Source of the DNA: Candidatus Peribacteraceae bacterium | Lineage (GTDB): Bacteria; Patescibacteriota; Gracilibacteria; Peribacterales; Peribacteraceae | Assembly (NCBI GenBank): GCA_022843885.1 | Contig: JALHMU010000054.1 | Coordinates: 1 to 5,559 of the forward strand | DNA length: 5,559 nucleotides | Direction of reading: 5' to 3' | Part shown: positions 1 to 5,123 of the stretch, piece after piece | Numbering within the stretch: the first letter of the stretch is position 1 | Layout: the number at the start of each line of letters is the position of its first letter | Notes under the pieces: model-generated | Databases searched by the model: none | The model's input: the letters and a program-made list of their open reading frames with translations, nothing else | Told to the model about the DNA's origin: nothing | Made by a program: the position numbers and the translations under genes

Positions 1-1113
1 GGTCCGGAAAAATTGTACCTCGTCACGAATGAATTGCTGACGCTCAGCGCTGGACAATACGTTCCGGGAGAAATTTCAAAACACGATTTGAATGATTCAT
101 GGATTGCGGAGAATACGAACCGTGATAACGCGCATCGTGAACGCCTCGTTGCCTTACATCGTGAACGCCGCGAGAAGAGCGCAGGCATTTTACCAACATC
201 GATTTTGTATCCGGTGAAGCGTGTAGCCGAAGAAGTTGATGTACTCTTTACTGTCGGACAGGAAGCCAAAGTCGAGAAACGTATTCAGCAAGCTGACACG
301 CGCCTCAGTGAGGCATTGGCACTTCTGAATGAAGGTGAAACGGAAGAAGCATCTGCTCCATTAGAAGAATACAAGAGCACCTTGTTCACACTTGCGTCCG
401 GTTCCGGTGATAACCTCGTGAAGTTCTTGATTAAGAAGCAGCTCGATGAAGCAAGTACAGATGTTGCAACCATTACGCCGGAAGATGATCTCTATGCAGT
501 GAAGCAATCGGTTCTCGAAATGAGCGCTGAAATTCCAAATGCGGAATTTGATACGAAAGATGTTCAGGAATATCTCTTGGTCGATAAGCTCTCATCGATC
601 GATGATGCACTGACGAGTTCCGGCAAGGTCACCGAAGCAATTTCTCTCTATAAAGATATTCAGCCGTATTTGAATACGCTTTTGACGCAGCCGGAAGGTG
701 CGCAGTTGTCAGCGTTGCAGCGCGAAGCAAAAACATTGCTCTCCAGTGCCTCTCTCGCATTGGAAGTACTCCAGACTTCGGAACCGGAAAATCCGGTTTT
801 CGAAGAAGTGCACGCAGACATCGAACAATTCTTGCCGAAGATTCCGGAGAAAGTGCCAGAGATGCCACGAGAAGATGTGCCAACGGTCGTGAAGGGCATC
901 GTGGATCGTGTCTTCTTGTACAAGTTGCCACGCAGTCGCAAGAACCAACTCTTGTCTGAGCTGAAGAATCTTGAGAACAATCCAGATCGCGGATCGATCC
1001 TGCGCCAGTTGTATTACGCACTCCCTGAGAATGGACTCGCACGTAACGTTCGCCTTGAAATCGGCAAGCTCGGTGCCCAGCTGGAGTACGAACGTGAGGA
1101 AGGAGTGGAGTAA
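1..1113 (+). CDS. DUF5667-like helical repeat protein, 5' end outside window
   Basis: The frame is open from the first base (GPEKLYLVTNE...), so the gene starts upstream; the TTG at 13 is only the first possible start codon inside the window and is probably internal. 370 residues are visible, ending in TAA. The visible part is acidic, mostly helical by eye and has no membrane segment or signal peptide. Residues about 64-130 (nt 190-400) match my memory of DUF5667, a family common in CPR bacteria and in some proteins linked to ECF sigma factors: LPTSILYPVKR, then a Glu/Ala-rich pair of helices. A diverged second copy lies at about 159-229 (nt 475-690), beginning TPEDDLYAVKQ. The C-terminal part (about 290-370) has a Pro/Glu-rich linker and then a basic-acidic helical region with LYKLPRSRKNQLLSELK. 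Function is unknown; an extracytoplasmic or regulatory role would depend on the missing N-terminus. efp follows 46 bases later on the same strand. The coding call is sure, the family moderately so. Confidence 0.85.
   Translation, partial: GPEKLYLVTNELLTLSAGQYVPGEISKHDLNDSWIAENTNRDNAHRERLVALHRERREKSAGILPTSILYPVKRVAEEVDVLFTVGQEAKVEKRIQQADTRLSEALALLNEGETEEASAPLEEYKSTLFTLASGSGDNLVKFLIKKQLDEASTDVATITPEDDLYAVKQSVLEMSAEIPNAEFDTKDVQEYLLVDKLSSIDDALTSSGKVTEAISLYKDIQPYLNTLLTQPEGAQLSALQREAKTLLSSASLALEVLQTSEPENPVFEEVHADIEQFLPKIPEKVPEMPREDVPTVVKGIVDRVFLYKLPRSRKNQLLSELKNLENNPDRGSILRQLYYALPENGLARNVRLEIGKLGAQLEYEREEGVE
190..690 (+). repeat. Diverged tandem duplication of a DUF5667-like unit inside the protein
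   Basis: At protein level two units of about 70 residues can be aligned: LPTSILYPVKRVAEE (nt 190 onward) and TPEDDLYAVKQSVLE (nt 475 onward). Both continue into a D-x-LS-x-x-x-AL helix, a G-x-x-TEEA/TEAI turn and a final helix ending in x-x-x-L. Identity is low, so this is an old duplication and the DNA itself is not visibly repeated. The alignment was made by eye. Confidence 0.5.
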
Positions 1114-1119
1114 GTCGGG

Positions 1120-1148
1120 TTGACTCTCTGCAGCCGTTTCAGCACACT
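1120..1148 (+). promoter_or_regulatory. Possible weak promoter before efp
   Basis: TTGACT (1120-1125) matches the -35 consensus at five of six bases. Seventeen bases later CACACT (1143-1148) is a poor -10 (three of six). If used, transcription would begin only about 5 bases before the efp ATG, leaving almost no leader. That would fit the lack of any SD in front of efp. The poor -10 makes this tentative; efp may simply be cotranscribed with the gene before it. Confidence 0.25.
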
Positions 1149-1159
1149 GACGCAGCTTT

Positions 1160-1720
1160 ATGTACACGATTACTGATCTCAAACCTGGCCGCGCAATTAC
1201 GATCGACGGGGAACCGTTTCTGATTTTGTCGTCGCAGTTCGGCCGTAAGAGCCAATCCAAGGCAAACATGCAGACGAAGCTCAAGAACTTGAAGACGGGT
1301 GCCATCGTCGCACGCAACTTCCAAGGCAGCGAAAAGATTGAGCCAGCTGAAGTCGGTTATCGCCATGTGCAGTATTTGTACGGCAATCAGGGCGCGCGTA
1401 CATTCATGGATCTCGAAACGTACGATCAATTCGATCTCACGGACGAATCTCTCGGTGATCTCACGGAGTTTTTGATCGATGGTTTGGAAGTCGATGCATT
1501 GATGTATGAAGAAAACGCGATCGGTATTCAGCTTCCGGTCACGGTTGTCATGAAAGTTGTTGAATCGATGCCGGGCGTGAAAGGGGACACAGCCACGGGC
1601 GGCACGAAGCCTGCAACGCTTGAAAGCGGTGTTGTTGTTTCTGTTCCACTCTTCATCAATGAAGGCGATAAAGTAAAAGTGAATACGGAGACTCGCGAGT
1701 ACATTGAGCGAGCGAATTAG
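1160..1720 (+). CDS. efp: Elongation factor P
   Basis: EF-P binds between the P and E sites and relieves ribosomes stalled on proline runs. The 186-residue product has normal family length and all three beta-barrel domains. The N-terminal KOW-like domain starts TDLKPGRAITIDGEPFLI, the middle OB domain spans about 65-125, and the C-terminal OB domain carries the EF-P signature at about 140-175 (PGVKGDTA, KPATLESG, VVVSVPLFI, EGDKVKV). Aligned without gaps to E. coli EF-P, residue Q32 sits at the tip position of K34, the lysine that is modified there. The loop reads FGRKSQSKAN instead of FVKPGKGQAF. No EF-P modification gene is visible. The ATG at 1160 is chosen because the family's N-terminus fits; there is no SD before it. 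The 3' end probably overlaps a promoter for the next transcription unit. Confidence 0.97.
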   Translation: MYTITDLKPGRAITIDGEPFLILSSQFGRKSQSKANMQTKLKNLKTGAIVARNFQGSEKIEPAEVGYRHVQYLYGNQGARTFMDLETYDQFDLTDESLGDLTEFLIDGLEVDALMYEENAIGIQLPVTVVMKVVESMPGVKGDTATGGTKPATLESGVVVSVPLFINEGDKVKVNTETREYIERAN

Positions 1721-1731
1721 GCTTATATAAG
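1704..1731 (+). promoter_or_regulatory. Candidate promoter for the leader and orphan gene
   Basis: TTGAGC (1704-1709, four of six) and TATAAG (1726-1731, five of six) are 16 bases apart and straddle the end of efp. Initiation near 1738 would give a leader of about 180 bases before the ATG at 1920. A second candidate, TTCAGA (1789-1794) and TAGAAT (1811-1816), also 16 apart, would start near 1823, at the foot of the large hairpin. The sequence alone does not decide which is used. Confidence 0.35.
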
Positions 1732-1761
1732 ATCATAAATAGGTCCTTTACTCTTTTTAAG

Positions 1762-1818
1762 GATGTTCTAAAATATATCTGTTGTTCGTTCAGAACATCG
1801 GTCAAGATTTTAGAATAT
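1762..1818 (+). promoter_or_regulatory. Two competing inverted repeats in the AT-rich leader
   Basis: GATGTTCT (1762-1769) is perfectly complementary to AGAACATC (1792-1799). The overlapping stretch 1763-1774 (ATGTTCTAAAAT) can instead pair with 1807-1818 (ATTTTAGAATAT) over 12 bases with one G-U. The two pairings are mutually exclusive because they share the left arm. As RNA this would be a two-state switch; as DNA the repeats could be operator half-sites around the TAGAAT -10 candidate. Confidence 0.45.
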
Positions 1819-1819
1819 G

Positions 1820-1865
1820 TGAGACAAGCACTGTGTGTATCACGGTGCATAGATTGCTTGTCTCA
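1820..1865 (+). promoter_or_regulatory. Long stem-loop in the leader of the orphan gene
   Basis: TGAGACAAGCA (1820-1830) and TGCTTGTCTCA (1855-1865) are a perfect 11-base inverted repeat. Inside it GCACTGTG (1828-1835) pairs with CACGGTGC (1841-1848), with one T-G wobble, around the loop TGTAT. The bases GCA at 1828-1830 can join either stem, so the 3' side keeps a bulge of about 9 bases. No T-run follows, so it is not a terminator for efp. It looks like a structured 5' untranslated region; a small RNA is also possible. Confidence 0.55.
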
Positions 1866-1880
1866 TTTCTGAGTAAGTCC

Positions 1881-1901
1881 GAGCCAGCGGATTCTGGTCT
1901 C
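1881..1901 (+). promoter_or_regulatory. Small hairpin just before the ribosome binding site
   Basis: GAGCCAG (1881-1887) pairs with CTGG-T-CTC (1894-1901) around CGGATT, leaving one bulged T. It ends 6 bases before the SD of the next gene. It is short and could be chance, but it is the third consecutive hairpin in this leader. Confidence 0.3.
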
Positions 1902-1907
1902 GCATGT

Positions 1908-1911
1908 GGAG
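1908..1911 (+). promoter_or_regulatory. SD sequence deciding the start at 1920
   Basis: GGAG with 8 bases before the ATG at 1920 is a well-placed ribosome binding site and the only clear one before a complete gene in this window. It favours 1920 over the in-frame TTG at 1782, which has no SD and lies inside the inverted repeats. Confidence 0.65.
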
Positions 1912-1919
1912 ATAAAATC

Positions 1920-2447
1920 ATGAGACGTATTTCGGCCATTTGGCCGATATCAGGAACGCCGCGGTCGTACGATGCCGTTTCTATCCTCGATTTTGGGAGC
2001 CCCAGTGAATCCTCTCTGCCGGAGGCTCGCGAGAATGAAATCGTCATTCGTTATGGCGGATGGAGTATTGCCGATCTGGGCTCATGTTCCTTTGTCCGTG
2101 GCCATCATCTCTTTACTGAAGACGTGGAATGGTACGATAGATGTTGTTCATGGGGCGGAGGCGTTCAGCCGGGTGTGTACCGTCTTTTCTTTACGCCACG
2201 TTCAAGTGAGAGATCATCATGCCAGAGCAGTACCCCGGCGATACTTGCTGCCACTGCTTTGATAGCTCACTTTCTACAGACGGGAGAGTATCTGCTCCAA
2301 GGCGGAATGTTACAGGCACAAGAAGTGGATGGGGCATATGGGCCCGTTATTCTCTTTTGGGAGAAAGGGGAACTCCGCCTCAATCCCAATCGTTTTATTC
2401 ATCATTACGATGATGTTTGGCTCTCATCTTGCTCAATTGAATCTTGA
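1920..2447 (+). CDS. Orphan hypothetical protein, lysine-poor, 175 residues
   Basis: I do not recognise this protein. It starts MRRISAIWPISGTP after a good SD and ends in tandem stops (TGATGA). The product has one lysine but 12 arginines, six tryptophans and five cysteines, including a CC pair at 75-76; its neighbours are lysine-rich. Visible segments are a Ser/Glu-rich N-terminal part (about 27-40), a probable beta region (EIVIRYGGWSIADLG, 40-54), a Trp/Cys/Gly-rich stretch (WYDRCCSWGGG, 71-81), PGVYRLFFTPRSS (84-96), a hydrophobic helix at about 105-120 that is too short for a convincing membrane span, and a C-terminal part with FIHHYDDVW. No catalytic motif is evident. It is a self-contained unit with structured leader and own terminator, convergent with gatB. 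The long open frame, SD and terminator make it a likely real gene; function is unknown. Confidence 0.72.
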   Translation: MRRISAIWPISGTPRSYDAVSILDFGSPSESSLPEARENEIVIRYGGWSIADLGSCSFVRGHHLFTEDVEWYDRCCSWGGGVQPGVYRLFFTPRSSERSSCQSSTPAILAATALIAHFLQTGEYLLQGGMLQAQEVDGAYGPVILFWEKGELRLNPNRFIHHYDDVWLSSCSIES

Positions 2448-2459
2448 TGATGTTTATTT

Positions 2460-2495
2460 CCTCCTTGCGATGTATGTCGCAAGGAGGCTTTTTTT
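2460..2495 (+). terminator. Strong intrinsic terminator of the orphan gene
   Basis: CCTCCTTGCGA (2460-2470) and TCGCAAGGAGG (2477-2487) form a perfect 11-base stem with loop TGTATG, followed by C and seven Ts (2489-2495). It begins 12 bases after the TGA. On the opposite strand no T-run follows the hairpin, so it acts mainly for the + strand, though it could still protect the 3' end of the gatB message. The T-run overlaps the gatB stop codon. Confidence 0.9.
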
Positions 2496-3954
2496 ATCCC
2501 AATTGTTCCTTCAAGAGTTCATTCACCTTGGCCGGATTTGCCTGGCCCTTGGTTTCTTTCATGATCCATCCGACAATCGCTCCTAGAGCGGCTTGTTTTC
2601 CACCTTTATAGGCTTCGACAGATGCCGTGTTAGCCTCGAGTGCTTTTTGTACGATTGCTTCCAACGCGCTGGTATCAGAGATCTGTTCCATGCCCTCTTC
2701 TTTGACGATCTCAGCCGCAGACTTTCCCGTCTGAATCATTTTCTCCAGAACTTGCTTGGACTGGTTACCGCTGATGGTTCCCGCATCCGTAATCGTGATT
2801 AATTCCAAGATGCTTTCTTTCTTTGGCGCTTCTTCAATCGACTTATTCGCAGCTTTCAAGAATCCTATCAGCTGCGTCAGAATGAGCGATGACGTGCGTT
2901 TGGCATCGTTCGTTTTTTCGTAGACGGCATCGAAGAGAGATTGCAGTTCCGTCTGTTCGATCAACAGCATTGCTTCGGCTTCATTCAATCCGAGCGACAC
3001 GTAGCGATTTTTTTTCTCCTGTGGAAGCTCGATCGCCGCACGGAATTTTTCCAATGATGCGTCATCGAATTGAAGCGGTGGAATATCCGGCTCAGGGAAG
3101 TAACGATAATCGGCTGCAGATTCCTTCTCGCGGAGGATCACCGTTTTTTCCTCATCATCAAGCCATCCGACGGTGACTTCACTTTTTGGCTGTTCGCCTT
3201 TTTCCCACAGTTTTGTCAGTCGCTTTTGTTCATACGCGATTGCTTTCTCAAGTGCTTTGAATGAGTTCAAGTTTTTGATCTCAACACGTGGATAGAGTTT
3301 TTTGTCTCCGACGGGACGCAAGGAAACAGATGCATCGAAACGCATCATGCCTTTGAACATATCAGCTTCCGAACTATCAACTGCAATCAAAATTCTGCGA
3401 AGTTCCTGTACGAATGCAGATGCTTCTTCTGCGGAACGAAGGTCAGGGTCGGTCACGATTTCCATGAGCGGCGTACCGGCACGGTTGTAGTCTACAAGCG
3501 ACACATCACCTCTATGCATCAGTTTTCCGGCATCGTTTTCCATGTGTAAACGTGTGAGACCACATGATTTCTTTTCCCCGTTTACTTCGTACTGTACAGT
3601 TCCTTTCAGCGCGAGCGGGAAGTCGTACTGTGAAATCTGATATCCCGTCGGAAGATCGGGATAGAAATAGTTTTTGCGACTCATGTGATTGTTTTTCTGA
3701 ATCTCACATTTCAACGCGAGGGATGCGCGGATTGCTTTCTCCACGGCTTTCCCGTTGATGACCGGCAATGTTCCCGGATGACCCATACAGACAGGACAAA
3801 CCAGCGTGTTGGCTTCCTTGCCGAATGCATCGTTGCTGCAGCCGCAGAACATCTTCGTCTGCGTATTCATCTGGGCGTGCACCTCCAAGCCGATGATTGT
3901 TTCAAAGGTCGCTATGGTCAAAGAGTAGCGATTCTTTGCCTTTTTCGGAAGCAT
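2494..3954 (-). CDS. gatB: Asp-tRNA(Asn)/Glu-tRNA(Gln) amidotransferase subunit B
   Basis: GatB is the kinase-like and tRNA-binding subunit of GatCAB. It phosphorylates the misacylated Glu-tRNA(Gln) or Asp-tRNA(Asn), which is then amidated with ammonia from GatA. At 486 residues it has full family length. Seen in order are FETIIGLEVHAQM (17-29), a C37-x-C39...C53-x2-C56 set that is the likely zinc site, YPDLPTGYQISQYD (98-111), LTRLHMENDAGKLMH (133-147), DYNRAGTPLMEIVTDP (155-170), RVEIKNLNSF (223-232), DYRYFPEPDIPPL (282-294) and the C-terminal GatB/YqeY tail domain (about 345-486) with GTISGNQSK and NPAKVNELL. All expected hallmarks are intact. The ATG at 3954 has no SD; a TTG 11 codons further in would trim a basic extension of MLPKKAKNRYS. 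gatA and gatC are not in the window. Its start codon overlaps the -35 box of the divergent sigma gene. Confidence 0.98.
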   Translation of the reverse strand: MLPKKAKNRYSLTIATFETIIGLEVHAQMNTQTKMFCGCSNDAFGKEANTLVCPVCMGHPGTLPVINGKAVEKAIRASLALKCEIQKNNHMSRKNYFYPDLPTGYQISQYDFPLALKGTVQYEVNGEKKSCGLTRLHMENDAGKLMHRGDVSLVDYNRAGTPLMEIVTDPDLRSAEEASAFVQELRRILIAVDSSEADMFKGMMRFDASVSLRPVGDKKLYPRVEIKNLNSFKALEKAIAYEQKRLTKLWEKGEQPKSEVTVGWLDDEEKTVILREKESAADYRYFPEPDIPPLQFDDASLEKFRAAIELPQEKKNRYVSLGLNEAEAMLLIEQTELQSLFDAVYEKTNDAKRTSSLILTQLIGFLKAANKSIEEAPKKESILELITITDAGTISGNQSKQVLEKMIQTGKSAAEIVKEEGMEQISDTSALEAIVQKALEANTASVEAYKGGKQAALGAIVGWIMKETKGQANPAKVNELLKEQLG

Positions 3955-3981
3955 TGACAGACGAAAGAAGAGTCGTATGAT
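3954..3981 (+). promoter_or_regulatory. Near-consensus promoter of the sigma gene, predicting a leaderless mRNA
   Basis: TTGACA (3954-3959) is a perfect -35 and TATGAT (3976-3981) matches the -10 at five of six bases; the spacer is 16. Initiation six to eight bases after the -10 falls at 3987-3989, on or beside the A of the ATG at 3989. The first T of the -35 box is also the outermost base of the gatB start codon, so the two divergent genes share this site. This is a housekeeping-type promoter, not an obvious ECF-type autoregulated one. Confidence 0.75.
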
Positions 3982-3988
3982 TTGATAA

Positions 3989-4639
3989 ATGTCGAAAGCA
4001 CTCTCAGCGATCGAAAGTGTGGAAAGTCCATATCAAGAATGGACAAATGAGGATCTATTCATGGCATATCGATATGAGAAAGATACGGAAGCATTTAATG
4101 AATTAGTAAAACGTCACGAACGACCGCTTTTTTCGTATTTACGAAGACGTCTGGCTGATGCCGGTCTTGCAGAGGATGTTTTTCAAGAGACATTTATTAA
4201 TATCATTCGTAAGGCTGACCAATTCCAGGATGATAAGAAATTTAGTTCGTGGATGTATACAATCGCAACAAATCTTGCGACTGATTGTCAGCGGAAAAAT
4301 AAGCATCACAAGAAAAATGCCAGTTTGGACGTGAGAAGGTCTGGGGTTACGGAAGGTGACGGTACACTTAAGGATCTTATTATAGGAACCGAGCCGGACG
4401 GCTATCATCATTTGAATGAGGCTGAGCAAAGAGCGTGGGTGAATGCGCAAATTGAGGAATTGTCAGATTCTCTGCGAGAAGCGATTTCTTTAGTCTACTT
4501 TCAAGGTCTCAAATATCGCGAGGCTGCTGATATTCTTGATATTCCTGTCGGCACTGTGAAATCTCGATTGCATGCAGCAATTCTTGAGTTAAGAGAGAAG
4601 TGGGAAATACAATTTGGCCTCCTAAAAGGGGCTGCTTAA
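3989..4639 (+). CDS. ECF-type RNA polymerase sigma factor (sigma-70 family)
   Basis: The 216-residue protein has the two-domain build of ECF sigma factors, which direct RNA polymerase to special promoters. Region 2 (about 32-103) contains FNELVKRHERPLFSYLRRRL, the core-binding AEDVFQETFINIIRKADQF and the -10 recognition part FSSWMYTIATNLATDCQRK. A charged linker (about 104-148) follows, then region 4 (about 150-203) with the helix-turn-helix YREAADILDIPVGTVKSRLHAAI. There is no region 1.1 or 3 and no extra C-terminal domain. The start is fixed by the promoter, which puts the first transcribed base at or next to the ATG; no SD exists. ECF genes usually sit beside an anti-sigma gene, but the downstream neighbour is the convergent def, so its partner, if any, lies elsewhere. 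The targets cannot be read from this window. Confidence 0.95.
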   Translation: MSKALSAIESVESPYQEWTNEDLFMAYRYEKDTEAFNELVKRHERPLFSYLRRRLADAGLAEDVFQETFINIIRKADQFQDDKKFSSWMYTIATNLATDCQRKNKHHKKNASLDVRRSGVTEGDGTLKDLIIGTEPDGYHHLNEAEQRAWVNAQIEELSDSLREAISLVYFQGLKYREAADILDIPVGTVKSRLHAAILELREKWEIQFGLLKGAA

Positions 4640-5073
4640 TAGTCCACAATCAACTTCCCATCCAAATGATCTACTTCGTGCTGGATAATTCTCGCATTCC
4701 AGCCTTTGACGACCACTTCTTGCTCCTTGCCTTTCGTATTCTGATATCGCAGCACGATTTCCGTTGCGCGTGGAATATCGATCCACTTGCCCGGTAAACT
4801 CAGACACCCTTCTTGCGCAACATCGATTTCATCATTTTTCTTGATGATCTCCGGATTGATGAGCGGCGTCGACTTTCCACTGAGCATCGCAATACAAATG
4901 CGTTCACTGCGCCCGACTTGCGGCGCAGCAATTCCAGCACCCTCGGCTTTTTTACATGTTTCCTCCATATCTTTGATCAGCTTCAAATGTTCTTTGGTGA
5001 TCTGTTTCACCTTCTGCGTTTTCTGACGCAGAATCGGCTGATCTTCTCCGATGACGATGGGCAAGACGGCCAT
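4636..5073 (-). CDS. def: Peptide deformylase, short form
   Basis: Peptide deformylase removes the formyl group from the initiator methionine of nascent proteins and uses a bound metal (Fe/Zn). All three family motifs are present: GAGIAAPQ (45-52), EGCLSLP (88-94, with metal ligand C90) and QHEVDHLDG (131-139, ligands H132 and H136, catalytic E133). At 145 residues it is shorter than E. coli Def (169); it ends KLIVDY a few residues after motif 3, so the usual C-terminal helix is missing. The catalytic core is complete and should be active. The ATG at 5073 fits the family N-terminus (LPIVIGEDQPILRQKTQKV); there is no SD. It lies 50 bases after the exonuclease gene on the same strand and may be cotranscribed with it. 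Its TAA shares four bases with the stop of the convergent sigma gene. Confidence 0.97.
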   Translation of the reverse strand: MAVLPIVIGEDQPILRQKTQKVKQITKEHLKLIKDMEETCKKAEGAGIAAPQVGRSERICIAMLSGKSTPLINPEIIKKNDEIDVAQEGCLSLPGKWIDIPRATEIVLRYQNTKGKEQEVVVKGWNARIIQHEVDHLDGKLIVDY

Positions 5074-5082
5074 GACAAAAAG

Positions 5083-5088
5083 ATCTTA
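5083..5088 (-). promoter_or_regulatory. Possible -10 element directly before def
   Basis: On the minus strand TAAGAT (four of six) lies 9 bases before the def ATG, which would put initiation within a few bases of the start codon. No -35-like sequence is found at 16-18 bases upstream. It is listed only because the spacing resembles that at the sigma gene. Confidence 0.2.
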
Positions 5089-5101
5089 CACCAAGCTATC
5101 G

Positions 5102-5114
5102 CGCTCTGGGAGCG
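5102..5114. repeat. Short GC-rich hairpin between exonuclease gene and def
   Basis: CGCTC-TGG-GAGCG is a perfect 5-base stem with a 3-base loop in the 50-base gap after the exonuclease stop codon. No T-run follows on the minus strand, so it is a weak candidate for a terminator or processing site. Confidence 0.25.
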
Positions 5115-5123
5115 GATTTTCGA

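Noticed and set aside
629..1042. Minus-strand open frame of 137 codons
   Set aside because: Antisense shadow of the well-supported gene on the + strand, with low-complexity Arg/Ser-rich product.
709..1317. Long minus-strand open frame opposite the DUF5667-like gene and efp
   Set aside because: It runs across two clear + strand genes, has Cys/Trp/Leu-rich composition typical of an antisense shadow, and shows no start signal or family motif.
1721..1760. Intrinsic terminator for efp
   Set aside because: The palindrome CTTATATAAG and the TCCTT/AAGGA hairpin are short and AT-rich, and no T-run follows a stable stem; a promoter reading fits better.
1820..1865. Integron attC site or terminal inverted repeats of a small mobile element
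   Set aside because: No GTTRRRY-type core site, no integrase or transposase, and no target-site duplication could be seen.
1782..1919. Longer version of the orphan gene starting at TTG 1782
   Set aside because: No SD, and the extra 46 codons lie within inverted repeats of the leader. The ATG at 1920 has GGAG at 8-base spacing.
2445..2450. TGA read as glycine, as in Absconditabacteria/Gracilibacteria
   Set aside because: Tandem TGATGA is followed within 12 bases by a strong terminator, and no conserved gene here contains an in-frame TGA.
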